The notes beneath the pieces are model-generated. The model worked only from the letters and a program-made list of their open reading frames with translations. It ran no database searches and was not told the origin of the DNA. From contig BPCL01000001.1 of assembly GCA_019653755.1 (NCBI GenBank), forward strand, positions 186,001 to 250,000: a stretch of 64,000 nucleotides of DNA, in the 5' to 3' direction. This DNA is from Woeseia sp. (lineage in GTDB: Bacteria > Pseudomonadota > Gammaproteobacteria > Steroidobacterales > UBA11654). Below, one piece after another: positions 50,578-59,470 of the stretch (position 1 is the stretch's first letter; every line of letters begins with the position of its first letter). Made by a program: the position numbers and the translations under genes.

Positions 50578-50876
50578 AAGAAAATAAAAGAAGTTTTATT
50601 TATGATTTAGAAACTATCATTAACCAAAGAATAGCTGAATCAGACGAGAGTAGTTACACATTCCAACTTATTTCATCTGGTTCTGGTCTGATGGCAAAGA
50701 AATTGGTTGAAGAGAGTGCTGAGCTTGCGGTTGCATCTCTAGAGCAACCCATTAAGAGAGAAGAGCTTTTATGGGAGGCAGCAGATTTAATTTATCATTT
50801 ACTTGTGTTAATGAGAGCAAATGATATAAGTTTGGATGATATTTCAAATGAACTTGAATCCAGGCATCATAAGTAA
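50574..50876 (+). CDS. hisE: Phosphoribosyl-ATP pyrophosphatase
   Basis: Hydrolyses phosphoribosyl-ATP to phosphoribosyl-AMP. The 100-residue helical protein has [29 protein letters not shown] near 27-55 and [17 protein letters not shown] near 64-80, with the acidic metal-binding residues of the MazG-like fold. In most gammaproteobacteria HisE is fused behind HisI; here it stands alone, and no HisI (cyclohydrolase) domain is found in the operon or the rest of the window. Confidence 0.94.
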   Translation: MKENKRSFIYDLETIINQRIAESDESSYTFQLISSGSGLMAKKLVEESAELAVASLEQPIKREELLWEAADLIYHLLVLMRANDISLDDISNELESRHHK

Positions 50877-50879
50877 GAT

Positions 50880-51650
50880 ATGACAATTACACAAAGCCAA
50901 ATCGAGAATTATAGAAACTTAGGCTTCCTAGTGATAAAGGACTTTTTTGATGCAAAAGTAATGAACAATATTCTCAAAGAGGTCAATCTCATGGAACACG
51001 AGGAACCTCTCAAAGGCGGGATCATGAAATATTATGAAGAATCCAGCAACAACTCAAACCAAACTCCTGCTAAACCTCTCCTAATTCGTATTGAAAATTT
51101 CATTGAGGCTAACGATTATCTGAGTTCCATTGTAAATCATCCAACAATTCATAAAACACTCACAGAATTATTTGGTGAGCCAGGGGTATTATTAAAAGAA
51201 AAGATTAATTATAAACCACCTGGTTCACCACCCGATCACCTGCATCAAGACTCGCAGGCAGGTTGGGATGATTATGGCAGTGAATTCTTGTCTGTATTGA
51301 TAGCAGTAGAAAATAGCACCACGGAAAATGCTTGTGTTGAGTTCGATACTTCTGGTGCATATAAAGATTCATTAGCAGGCCCATTGTGGCAGCCCTTAGA
51401 GGCAGATGCTTTACCAGACTTAAATTTGCAACCTATTGAAACAAATAGTGGAGATATAATTATTTTTAACAGCTATGTCCCTCATGGTTCGGAATCCAAT
51501 TCTTCAAATCAAAGACGCTGCAATATATACCTTACTTACAATAAGCTATCAGAGGGTGATCATCGAATTGACTATTTTAAAGACAAGAGAAAAAGTTTTC
51601 CTCCTAACAATGAAAGAGACCCCAATAAAGATTACAGTTTTAAGGTCTGA
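50880..51650 (+). CDS. PhyH-family Fe(II)/2-oxoglutarate oxygenase
   Basis: Non-haem iron oxygenase of 256 residues related to phytanoyl-CoA hydroxylase and small-molecule hydroxylases. The iron triad is readable as H-Q-D in DHLHQDSQAGWDDYG near 117-123 and His in SYVPHGSESNSS near 200, with Arg in NQRRCNIYLTY for 2-oxoglutarate. Substrate unknown. It begins 4 bases after hisE and may be the last gene of the his transcript, though no link to histidine is known to me. The FAD-oxidase gene converges 3 bases away. Confidence 0.88.
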   Translation: MTITQSQIENYRNLGFLVIKDFFDAKVMNNILKEVNLMEHEEPLKGGIMKYYEESSNNSNQTPAKPLLIRIENFIEANDYLSSIVNHPTIHKTLTELFGEPGVLLKEKINYKPPGSPPDHLHQDSQAGWDDYGSEFLSVLIAVENSTTENACVEFDTSGAYKDSLAGPLWQPLEADALPDLNLQPIETNSGDIIIFNSYVPHGSESNSSNQRRCNIYLTYNKLSEGDHRIDYFKDKRKSFPPNNERDPNKDYSFKV

Positions 51651-51652
51651 AA

Positions 51653-53062
51653 CTAGATCAGTTTATTGGGATTCATTATGTTTTTAGGGTCAATGCTCGA
51701 TTTAAGTGATTGCATTAACTGAATCTTTACCGGATCTGAAAAGTACACCAAATCATCTTTTAATTTAGTTCCAATCCCGTGTTCTGCACTAAAAGAGCCA
51801 CCCAGTGATTCAGCAATTTCGTGCACCATTCTGTTTACATCAAAGATTTTATCTAGAAAGTCCTGTTCGTTCATAGCATCTGGTTGTTTTTTAGTGAAAT
51901 GCAGATTGCCGTCACCCAAGTGCCCAAAGGTGTAAACAATGGAATCGCCTACAATTTCTTGCATAGCTTTTGATGCGGTTTCAACAAATTCTGGAATCTT
52001 CTTTATGGGGACAGAAATATCATGATGAATTCCTCTGCCTGATAACTTTTCAGCTTCAGAGATACTATGCCTTATTTTCCATATGTCATCCTTTTCTTTC
52101 TCATTGTTGGCAATTATTGCGTCAATGATCATTCCTGATTCCATATGTTTATTTAAAAAATCTAATATAAGTGCATCTTCTGTATTAATTATTTCAACAA
52201 TGACTTGCCACGGGTGTTTTGAACCTAAAGGAATACGAAAATGAGGTAAGTATTTTTCTACTGCCTGTATGCAAGTGTCACTCATAAATTCGAATGCAGA
52301 AACATTATCACCAAATGAATCTTTGGTTAAGTTCAATAAATCTATTGCTTCTTCAGAGTTATTTAAGGCAAGAAGACTAGTGCATATGTTTTTTGGTTCA
52401 GAGTAAAGTTTTAAACAGACTTTAGTGATTATTCCAAGAGTCCCTTCAGCGCCGATAAAAAGTTGTTTTAGGTCGTAGCCAGTGTTGTCCTTTCTTAATC
52501 CCTTTAGATCGCTGAATAATGTTCCATTCGGAAGAACTACTTCTATGCCCATTACTTGCTCTCTAGCCATGCCATATTTTAAAACATTAACACCGCCAGC
52601 ATTGGTTGAAATATTGCCACCAATCTGACACGATCCCTCAGCACTAAGGCTTAAAGGGAAAAGTAGATTATTTACAGACGCTGCTTCTTGAATAGTTTGG
52701 AGTATACAACCTGACTCCACAATGATTGATCGATTATACAGGTCAATATCTATTATCTTATTTAGCTTAGAGGTGTTAATAACAATTTCAATACGTTCAT
52801 CCTCTGATAAAGGCATATTGGCTCCGCATAAACTGGTGTTACCTCCTTGTGTTGTAATACCCACATTATTTTTGTTACAGAGAGAGACGATTTCCATCAC
52901 ATGATCCACAGATTCTGGAAGCACTATTAACGGAGTATCCCCTTTGATCTGCCCTCTCCAATCTTCGAGATATTTTTCTATCTCTTTCTTTTCAGTTATG
53001 CAGTTTTTAATCCCAACTACTTTTTGGAATTTAATATTTAAATCTTTGAAACATTCAGGCAT
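51653..53062 (-). CDS. FAD-linked oxidase, D-2-hydroxyacid dehydrogenase type
   Basis: A 469-residue flavoprotein of the GlcD/D-lactate/D-2-hydroxyglutarate dehydrogenase group. The PCMH-type FAD domain has GGNTSLCGANMPL near 75-88 and EGSCQIGGNISTNAGGVNVLKYG near 140-162. The C-terminal domain includes FGHLGDGNLHFTKKQ and EHGIGTKLKDDL near the end, both conserved, with histidines that bind metal in relatives. Electron acceptor probably a quinone or ETF. The substrate stereochemistry is inferred from family only. It starts within the end of the AI-2E gene (8-base overlap). Confidence 0.9.
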   Translation of the reverse strand: MPECFKDLNIKFQKVVGIKNCITEKKEIEKYLEDWRGQIKGDTPLIVLPESVDHVMEIVSLCNKNNVGITTQGGNTSLCGANMPLSEDERIEIVINTSKLNKIIDIDLYNRSIIVESGCILQTIQEAASVNNLLFPLSLSAEGSCQIGGNISTNAGGVNVLKYGMAREQVMGIEVVLPNGTLFSDLKGLRKDNTGYDLKQLFIGAEGTLGIITKVCLKLYSEPKNICTSLLALNNSEEAIDLLNLTKDSFGDNVSAFEFMSDTCIQAVEKYLPHFRIPLGSKHPWQVIVEIINTEDALILDFLNKHMESGMIIDAIIANNEKEKDDIWKIRHSISEAEKLSGRGIHHDISVPIKKIPEFVETASKAMQEIVGDSIVYTFGHLGDGNLHFTKKQPDAMNEQDFLDKIFDVNRMVHEIAESLGGSFSAEHGIGTKLKDDLVYFSDPVKIQLMQSLKSSIDPKNIMNPNKLI

Positions 53063-54067
53063 TAATCTTTTTCATCAAAGACCAAATCGAAATAAATAAC
53101 GAGGCGATAATCGGACCAATGACAAAGCCAGATATCCCGAACAAACTAATGCCTCCAATGGTTGTAAGCAGGACCAAATAGTCAGGCAAAGACGTCTCCT
53201 TGCTTATCAAGTAGGGCCTTAGTAAATTATCCACAAGACCGATAATAAAAAGTCCTGAGAATAATAAGATTAAACCTTGCACCCACATTCCGCTATAGAT
53301 AAGAAATACAGCAATTGGGAGCCAAATAATCGCTGTTCCAATTCCAGGAAGGATACTAAATAGAGCCATTAAGAATCCCCACAAAATAGCCCCTTGGATA
53401 TTTAATATTGAAAGGATGACAAAACCCAAAAAACCTTGTGCAAAAGCAACTATAAAAGTTCCTTTAATAGTAACTTTTGTGACTTGATGAAATTGATCAA
53501 GTAAATACCTCTCGTGATCATCATCCATAGGAAAAACACTGATACAGTTATTAATAATATTTTCACCGTCCTTTAGGAAAAAGAAGAGCAGGTAGACCAT
53601 TATTAGAGACGATACGATGAAGCTAAAAATATTCTCAGTAATCCTGATCAAAGTTGTGTAAGTTAATTGAGATAGGCTGTATGCAAATTGATTCAATTGT
53701 TTATAGATATCATCAATATTCAAACCGATGAGCTTTATAGCGTTTTCAATACTCGGAATTATTGATGAAGATCTAATCTCAAAACCTCCCGATTCAAGGA
53801 TGGAGACTATTTTAAATACTTCATTGGTTATAGCTCCAAGGATTAGGATGCTTGGCAGAATAACCAAGAGAAGAATAACAAAAATTGTAATTAAACTTGA
53901 TAATGATGGTCCCTTTTAGTTCTTTTATTCAGCCAATTATAAAATGGCGAAAAAAGTATTGAAAAGATGATTGCCCAAAAAACAGGAATTAAATAATCAA
54001 TAAGTAGCATTGAGAATAAAATGGTGGTAATCGCAAGGATTATGAAATATGCATTTTTACTTTTCAT
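53055..54067 (-). CDS. AI-2E-family transporter, one frameshift
   Basis: Polytopic membrane protein of about 338 residues. From ATG 54067 it reads FIILAITTILFSMLLIDYL and ends its first frame after WLNKRTKR; a one-base loss in the G run near 53905 continues as GPSLSSLITIFVILLLVILP. The later part has the conserved FLKDGENIINNC and the helical hairpin FMALFSILPGIGTAIIWLPIA, then GLVDNLLRPYLISKETSLPDYLVLL. Known relatives include AI-2 exporters and Na+/H+ antiporters; the substrate here is open. The 3' end overlaps the oxidase gene. Confidence 0.85.
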
Positions 54068-54138
54068 TTGTGTTTTTACTTCAAAAATTCTTAAATAATT
54101 ATAATGTTAAACAATTATGAATAGGCTGTATTTTTATT

Positions 54139-54465
54139 TTGAATAATATTGTAGACAATGTAATCAGAGAACTAGAGTTTAAAGCTGGGGTAACCCTAGC
54201 TAGTTTTGGTCTCCAAGCTGAGTTGAAATCTATTCAGAATTATTTGAATAAAGAATCGATCGATGAAGACTTAAGAGATGCCTGTTACATTATATTTAGG
54301 ACTCACTTCATTAGGGAGGCGCTCAAACGAGATGATGCTGAAGATGCCTGTTATAATCTCATCATGCTCTGGGATCACTGTTCTAAGGCAGGCGATGAAA
54401 ATTACAATGAGATTTTAGTTGATTCAATTGACAAGCTTCTCAAAGTTACAAATAAGCGAATTTAA
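54139..54465 (+). CDS. Small acidic helical protein, unknown
   Basis: A 108-residue reading frame with TTG as its only plausible start. The sequence is helical and acidic (LNKESIDEDLRDACYIIFR, NLIMLWDHCSKAGDENYNE), with no signal peptide or membrane helix. I do not recognise it. It is divergent from the AI-2E gene by 71 bases. Its codon use resembles the neighbours, which supports real coding, but the weak start and lack of a clear SD leave doubt. Confidence 0.45.
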   Translation: MNNIVDNVIRELEFKAGVTLASFGLQAELKSIQNYLNKESIDEDLRDACYIIFRTHFIREALKRDDAEDACYNLIMLWDHCSKAGDENYNEILVDSIDKLLKVTNKRI

Positions 54466-54608
54466 AAACCCTGTAAAGAATAGACATCTTAGAGTCTTAG
54501 AGCTTAATAAGATGAATTGGTCTATTGATGCCATAGCTGCAGGGTACAGGATACTCTAGACGACAGATATCGAGAGTTATTAACGGCCATACTAAGAATT
54601 AGTCTTTG

Positions 54609-54685
54609 TGGTCGGGACGAGAGGATTTGAACCTCTGACCCCCTGAACCCCATTCAGGTGCGCTACCAGGCTGCGCCACGCCCCG
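54609..54685 (-). tRNA. tRNA-Pro (GGG anticodon)
   Basis: On the reverse strand a 77-base cloverleaf can be read from 54685 to 54609. The acceptor CGGGGCG pairs with CGTCCCG with one G-U pair; the anticodon stem CCTGA/TCAGG encloses ATGGGGT, giving anticodon GGG; the T arm is AGAGGTTCAAATCCTCT; and CCA is encoded at 54611-54609. A tRNA-Pro beside merR and ihfA is the same order as in Pseudomonas-like genomes. Confidence 0.95.
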
Positions 54686-54697
54686 AGATTTAATGCA

Positions 54698-55039
54698 TTA
54701 ATCTAAGATATCAATTACGGCTTCTAGATCTGATCGTATGTCACTTAAAGCAGAAGATTTTGACTCTTTTTCTGACTCATCAACCGAGAGTTTTTGTTTA
54801 GCACCTTTTATGGTGTAACCGCTTTCATACAGTAATTCTTTAATCTGCCTTATCAATAAAACATCATGTCTTTGGTAGTATCTTCTGTTACCTCTTCTCT
54901 TGATGGGCTTAAGCTGGGTGAATTCTTGTTCCCAGTATCTTAAAACATGCGCTTCGACTTCACATAAGTCACTAGCTTCACTGATTGTGAAATATCTTTT
55001 TGTCGGTATTGAGGGGAGTTGTGAAGTATTTTCAATCAT
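54698..55039 (-). CDS. MerR-family transcriptional regulator
   Basis: A 113-residue protein with an N-terminal winged helix: [27 protein letters not shown] then [30 protein letters not shown] chose ATG 55039, overlapping the end of ihfA by 8 bases; the frame is open upstream, but those residues come from ihfA's coding sequence in another frame. The short C-terminus ([14 protein letters not shown]) is not a known effector domain. The signal and targets are unknown; its place after ihfA is conserved in many gammaproteobacteria. Confidence 0.88.
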   Translation of the reverse strand: MIENTSQLPSIPTKRYFTISEASDLCEVEAHVLRYWEQEFTQLKPIKRRGNRRYYQRHDVLLIRQIKELLYESGYTIKGAKQKLSVDESEKESKSSALSDIRSDLEAVIDILD

Positions 55040-55325
55040 TTGAGAGAGTTTTGACAGCCTCTTTGAGCTTTTGTCCTGATTTGAAAGTAACAACTCTTCT
55101 TGCAGATATTTCAACATCTTCTCCAGTCCGGGGGTTTCTGCCTGGTCGTGGTGATTTATCTTTAAGTTGAAAATTACCAAATCCTGAAAGTTTAACCTCT
55201 TGACCGTCTTCAAGCAGATCCTTTATATGATCAAATAAAGAATCTACTAACTCTTTGGCTTCTCTTTTATTGAGTCCAATTTCGTTGTTAAGGGCTTCAA
55301 CAATTTCTGATTTTGTTAATGTCAT
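55032..55325 (-). CDS. ihfA: Integration host factor alpha subunit
   Basis: DNA-bending HU-family protein of 97 residues that pairs with Ihf[31 protein letters not shown] forms the helical base; [41 protein letters not shown] contains the beta arm with the intercalating Pro in GRNPRTG. Its ATG shares a base with the pheT stop. The gene order pheT-ihfA is conserved. Confidence 0.95.
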   Translation of the reverse strand: MTLTKSEIVEALNNEIGLNKREAKELVDSLFDHIKDLLEDGQEVKLSGFGNFQLKDKSPRPGRNPRTGEDVEISARRVVTFKSGQKLKEAVKTLSND

Positions 55326-57367
55326 TATCTTACTGTTATATTTAATTTTTTGAGTATATGTTGATTGATCATCAACATGGATTTATCAATCTCATCGTCA
55401 TTAAGGGTGCGTGATTTTGACTGAAAAATCAAGCCTATAGAAACACTTTTTCTGCCGGTAGCAATTTTATCACCTTTGAAGACATCAAAGATTATAATCT
55501 CTTCTAAGTCTTTGATTTTGATTGATTCTATCAATTCTATGACTTCGTTAATTTCTATTGATTCATCCATTAATAATGATAAATCTCTCCTTGAGTATGG
55601 AAAGTATTTTGATGGTGAATAATTTAGATTTATAGATGGTTTTAGTGCATCGTGGTTAAGTTCAAAGACAACTGGATTGGAATCCAGTTTTAGGTCGTTT
55701 GTCACCTCTGGATTAAGTTCACCGATGTAACCAATAACTTTATTTTTTAGATTGATCGATGCTGTTCTCCCCGGACAAAGTATTTTGTGAGTTGTTTGTT
55801 TGAAAGAAACTTTAGATTTAAGATTAAAGCTTTCTAAAAGAGCCTCTAAATCACCCTTAACATCAAAGAAATCAATTGGGGAATTAGCTTTACCCCATTG
55901 TTCTGTATTGCGGTTACCATAAGCTAAGCCTGAAATAACTGTTATTTCATGAGGAGATTTCTTGACTGATGAAAAGACTTTTCCAATCTCAAAAAGACGA
56001 ACGTCTTTCTGTTGTCGTTTAATGTTATAGACTAAATTTGATAATAGCCCAGGCCATAATGAGTTTCTCATTACAGACATTTCGAGAGACAGAGGGTTCT
56101 GAAGGTCCATAACATCAATAGTGAAATTATTAGACGAAGCATTCATTGAAGGGCTAACGAAACTATAATTGATGACTTCTGAATAACCAAGATTGCACAG
56201 TAGATTATTAATTAAGTTTCGTTTATCTAATCTTTTTGTCTCCTGACCTAAGCTAATCTCCTGAGTTTCTCTCGCCTCAGGAATAGTGTCATAACCATAG
56301 ATTCTTGCGATTTCTTCGATCAGATCACACTCATCTTCAATATCAAACCTATAACTTGGTGCTTGCACTTTCCATCCTTCATAGCCAAAGTCTTTTTCTT
56401 GCGTATCCATTTTGAGTTTTTCAAGTATTGATTTAATTTTTTTATTAGGAATTCTAATACCCAAAATTCTTTTAATTTGCTCTTTTCTTAGGAAAATCGT
56501 TTTATTCTTTGGTTTATCTTTGTTGCTGATGGATTGATTTATTGGTCCATTCTCTCCACCTGCCACTTCGTTAAGAAGCTGAGTAAACCTTTCAATTGCA
56601 TGTTTTTGAATATTTGGATCTACACCGCGTTCAAATCTCAAACTTGCTTCACTAGAAAGGTTTAGCATTCTGGCTTTACCCATAATTGTTTCATAATTAA
56701 AGTAAGCTGATTCTAGAAGAATTGATGAGGTTGTTTTAGATATACCAGACTCGAGGCTTCCCATAATTCCAGCTACACCTAATGACTTTTCCTCGTCGGC
56801 TATTATTAGGAAATCTTTGTTAAGTATTTGCTGAGTTCCATCAAGAATGTTTAAAGTTTCTTTATTCTTGGCTCTTCTGACAATAATTTTGGATCTTATG
56901 CAATCAAGGTCATAAGTATGAAGTGGTTGACCTGTTTCAAGCATGACAAGATTCGCAATGTCCACAACCAAATTAATAGACTTAAATCCGCATAACTCAA
57001 GGCGTTCTTTTAACCATTTAGGGGATTGAATCTTGTTATTATAATTTTTTATAACTCGAGTTATAAAAACAGGGCAGTCCTTACTGGACTTGATCTCTGT
57101 TGGAATAATTTCTTTATGGTGTACTTCACAAATAGGGATTGTGGGTTTTTTATAAGATTTATTACTTATAGCAGAAAGTTCTTGTAGGATTCCTTTAACA
57201 CTAAAGCAGTCTGCACGATTAGGTGTTAATGAAAAGTCAATCACTGGTTTCTTTTTATGCGTTACTAGTTCACATTCAAGTCCTGAGAGCGTTAATTTTT
57301 CTACCACATTATCTGCATCCAGACCCTGTCTAAAAAATTCATTTAACCAATCTACTGGAAGTTTCAT
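55325..57367 (-). CDS. pheT: Phenylalanyl-tRNA synthetase beta subunit, lacking the tRNA-binding OB domain
   Basis: Beta subunit of the (alpha-beta)2 enzyme charging tRNA-Phe. At 680 residues it is about 115 shorter than the E. coli-like form. The N-terminus [32 protein letters not shown] runs straight into [19 protein letters not shown] (about 42-60), so the EMAP-II/OB-type domain normally between them is missing, without any frame break. The B3/B4 editing region, B5 ([11 protein letters not shown]) and C-terminal anticodon-binding FDX-ACB domain ([16 protein letters not shown]...) are present. It follows pheS with 3 bases between. Confidence 0.94.
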   Translation of the reverse strand: MKLPVDWLNEFFRQGLDADNVVEKLTLSGLECELVTHKKKPVIDFSLTPNRADCFSVKGILQELSAISNKSYKKPTIPICEVHHKEIIPTEIKSSKDCPVFITRVIKNYNNKIQSPKWLKERLELCGFKSINLVVDIANLVMLETGQPLHTYDLDCIRSKIIVRRAKNKETLNILDGTQQILNKDFLIIADEEKSLGVAGIMGSLESGISKTTSSILLESAYFNYETIMGKARMLNLSSEASLRFERGVDPNIQKHAIERFTQLLNEVAGGENGPINQSISNKDKPKNKTIFLRKEQIKRILGIRIPNKKIKSILEKLKMDTQEKDFGYEGWKVQAPSYRFDIEDECDLIEEIARIYGYDTIPEARETQEISLGQETKRLDKRNLINNLLCNLGYSEVINYSFVSPSMNASSNNFTIDVMDLQNPLSLEMSVMRNSLWPGLLSNLVYNIKRQQKDVRLFEIGKVFSSVKKSPHEITVISGLAYGNRNTEQWGKANSPIDFFDVKGDLEALLESFNLKSKVSFKQTTHKILCPGRTASINLKNKVIGYIGELNPEVTNDLKLDSNPVVFELNHDALKPSINLNYSPSKYFPYSRRDLSLLMDESIEINEVIELIESIKIKDLEEIIIFDVFKGDKIATGRKSVSIGLIFQSKSRTLNDDEIDKSMLMINQHILKKLNITVR

Positions 57368-57370
57368 GAT

Positions 57371-58357
57371 TTATTTAAACTGACTTAAGAAACTCAGGTC
57401 ATTTTCATAAAACAGCCTGATATCTTTAATCCCATATTTAAGCATTGTTAATCTTTCTACGCCCATGCCGAACGCATAGCCACTGAATGTTTTATTATCT
57501 ATACCTAAATTATCCAAGACCTTTGGGTGGACCATTCCGCAACCCAGTATTTCTAGCCACTGACCATCACCCGATAGTAAATCAACTTCTGCAGATGGTT
57601 CTGTAAATGGAAAGTATGAAGGCCTAAACCTTAAAGTCATTTCGTCTTTGAAAAAACTATTAATGAAATCGTGAAGTATGCCTTTTAGGTGTGTAAAGTT
57701 TATATCTTTATCTATGACTAACCCCTCAACTTGGTGGAACATCGGTGTGTGTGTAATATCAGAGTCTCTTCTGTAGACTTTACCAGGAGCAATTACACGG
57801 ATTGGGACTCCATCTCTTTCCATACTTCTAATTTGGATGGGTGAAGTATGCGTTCTAAGTAAATATTCATTATCAAAGTAAAACGTATCATGCATTGCTC
57901 GTGCAGGATGGTTGCCAGGGATATTCAATGCTGTGAAATTATGATATTCGTCTTCTATCTCAGGCCCATCATCAACTAAAAAGCCAGCATTGATAAAGAT
58001 TTTCTCTATTTCATTAAGCGTAGTTGATAGTGGGTGTATATTGCCAATAAATGAAGTTTTACCTGGTAATGTAATATCAATTGCAGCCTCTTCAATGCTA
58101 GCTTTAATTTTTTGGTTATTTAAGTCAGTTTTTTTTAACGATATTTTTTCCTGGAGAGTTTTTTTAATCTTATTAATTTGTTTTCCAAACTTTGGTCGTT
58201 CTTTAGGATCAAGTTTCGAGAGTGACTTTAACTCCAAGCTAACCTTGCCTTTCTTGCCAAGATAGAAAACTCTGACAGAGTCGAGCTCTTTTAAAGATGA
58301 ACAATTAGATATATCTTCTTTAGCTTGACGAGTAAGTTCTGACAAACTCTTTGTCAT
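57371..58357 (-). CDS. pheS: Phenylalanyl-tRNA synthetase alpha subunit
   Basis: Catalytic subunit with class II synthetase motifs, 328 residues, normal length. An N-terminal coiled coil (about 1-85) is followed by motif 1-like GFLVDDGPEIEDEYHNFTALN, motif 2 (FDNEYLLRTHTSPIQIRSM and RVIAPGKVYRRD with Arg), TPMFHQVEGLVIDK, and motif 3 (WLEILGCGMVHPKVL, then YAFGMGVERLTMLKYGI). It begins one base after rplT, so there is no room for a pheM-like attenuator in front. Confidence 0.97.
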   Translation of the reverse strand: MTKSLSELTRQAKEDISNCSSLKELDSVRVFYLGKKGKVSLELKSLSKLDPKERPKFGKQINKIKKTLQEKISLKKTDLNNQKIKASIEEAAIDITLPGKTSFIGNIHPLSTTLNEIEKIFINAGFLVDDGPEIEDEYHNFTALNIPGNHPARAMHDTFYFDNEYLLRTHTSPIQIRSMERDGVPIRVIAPGKVYRRDSDITHTPMFHQVEGLVIDKDINFTHLKGILHDFINSFFKDEMTLRFRPSYFPFTEPSAEVDLLSGDGQWLEILGCGMVHPKVLDNLGIDNKTFSGYAFGMGVERLTMLKYGIKDIRLFYENDLSFLSQFK

Positions 58358-58358
58358 A

Positions 58359-58721
58359 TTATGATTTTTCTAAAGCTGCTTTGGCTTTATCTGAAAGGAC
58401 CTTGAAAGCTTCTATATCGTTAACAGCTAGATCAGCCAGTATCTTCCTATCAATCTCAACACCAGCTGTTTTAAGTCCATGCATTAGTTTGCTGTATGAA
58501 AGATCATATAGTCTTGCAGCAGCATTGATTCTAATAATCCACAGTGATCTAAACTGTCCCTTCTTTTTCCGTCTATCCCGATAGGCGTATTGACCAGCTT
58601 TTATAGCAGCTTGTTTAGCAACTTTAAAAAGTCGACTTCTTGCACCGTATTGACCTTTTGTCTTTTTTAGTACTTTTTTATGTTTAGCTTTTGAGGTAAC
58701 ACCTCTTTTTACTCTAGCCAT
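58359..58721 (-). CDS. rplT: Ribosomal protein L20
   Basis: Large-subunit protein of 120 residues needed for early assembly. [40 protein letters not shown] is the long basic N-terminus that threads into 23S r[30 protein letters not shown] is the globular signature. In relatives it represses rpmI-rplT translation by binding the mRNA. It lies 14 bases after rpmI. Confidence 0.97.
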   Translation of the reverse strand: MARVKRGVTSKAKHKKVLKKTKGQYGARSRLFKVAKQAAIKAGQYAYRDRRKKKGQFRSLWIIRINAAARLYDLSYSKLMHGLKTAGVEIDRKILADLAVNDIEAFKVLSDKAKAALEKS

Positions 58722-58735
58722 TTTACTTCCTTGAA

Positions 58736-58933
58736 TTAACTATAAGGCAGAAGTTTCTTTATGCTCTTCTTATCACCATCGGCAATAAGAGAAGAGGACC
58801 GAAGATGTCTTTTTCTCTTGCTGCTCTTCTTAGTAAGAATATGGTTCATGTGTGATGAACTTCTCTTATATTTGCCACTTCCAGTTTTTTTAAACCTTTT
58901 CGCAGCTCCTTTATTTGTTTTTAATTTTGGCAT
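58736..58933 (-). CDS. rpmI: Ribosomal protein L35
   Basis: Small basic large-subunit protein, 65 residues, the usual length. [23 protein letters not shown] at the N-terminus and [15 protein letters not shown] in the centre are family sequence. It lies 7 bases after infC and before rplT, the standard order. Confidence 0.97.
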   Translation of the reverse strand: MPKLKTNKGAAKRFKKTGSGKYKRSSSHMNHILTKKSSKRKRHLRSSSLIADGDKKSIKKLLPYS

Positions 58934-58940
58934 AATTTTT

Positions 58941-59459
58941 TTAGTTACTTTTTGGGGCTACAATCATAACAAGTTGTCTACCTTCAAATTCCGCTTCTTG
59001 TTCAATCATAGCTACTGTCTCTATATCTTTAAGAACTCTTTCTAATAAATCATGTCCAAGTTCTACATGTCTCATTTCCCTACCGCGATATCTAAGAGAA
59101 ATTTTGACTTTATTTCCTTGATCGAGAAACTCTCTTATTTTATTAACTTTTACCTCGTAATCGCCTTTTTCTATCAAGGGTCTAAATTTAATCTCTTTAA
59201 CTTGGAAAACTTTTTGTTTTTTCTTTGCGCCTTGCGTTTTCTTTTTTTGTTCAAATAAGAACTTACCGTAATCGAGTATTCTGCAAACCGGTGGCTCAGT
59301 GTTTGGAGACACTTCAACCACATCCATCCCCTTGTTGCTTGCTAGCTCTATAGCCTCGCTAATACTTAAAATACCTAGTTGAGTCCCATCTTCATCAATT
59401 AGTCTCACTTCAGAGACTTTAATTTGATTATTCTTTCTGACCCTTTTTTTTGCAGCGAT
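58941..59459 (-). CDS. infC: Translation initiation factor IF-3, ATC start
   Basis: Binds the 30S subunit, blocks 50S joining and checks start codons. A perfect TAAGGAGG is six bases before ATC 59459, which opens [19 protein letters not shown], in line with the N-terminal domain of the family; starting at the first GTG (59408) would cut this. The full protein is 172 residues and ends in [26 protein letters not shown]. infC commonly uses AUU or similar codons so that IF-3 limits its own synthesis; ATC here fits. It lies 11 bases after thrS. Confidence 0.95.
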   Translation of the reverse strand: MAAKKRVRKNNQIKVSEVRLIDEDGTQLGILSISEAIELASNKGMDVVEVSPNTEPPVCRILDYGKFLFEQKKKTQGAKKKQKVFQVKEIKFRPLIEKGDYEVKVNKIREFLDQGNKVKISLRYRGREMRHVELGHDLLERVLKDIETVAMIEQEAEFEGRQLVMIVAPKSN

Positions 59460-59470
59460 AGTGCTCCTCC

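Noticed and set aside
54466-54608. Possible coding remnant (RVLELNKMNWSIDAIAAGYR) beside tRNA-Pro, suggesting an integrated element
   Set aside because: The stretch is under 30 codons, is closed by stops, matches no integrase motif I know, and no direct repeat of the tRNA 3' end was found.
54698-55213. A 171-residue MerR protein starting at 55213
   Set aside because: The first 58 residues are ihfA codons read in another frame; the ATG at 55039 matches the family start.
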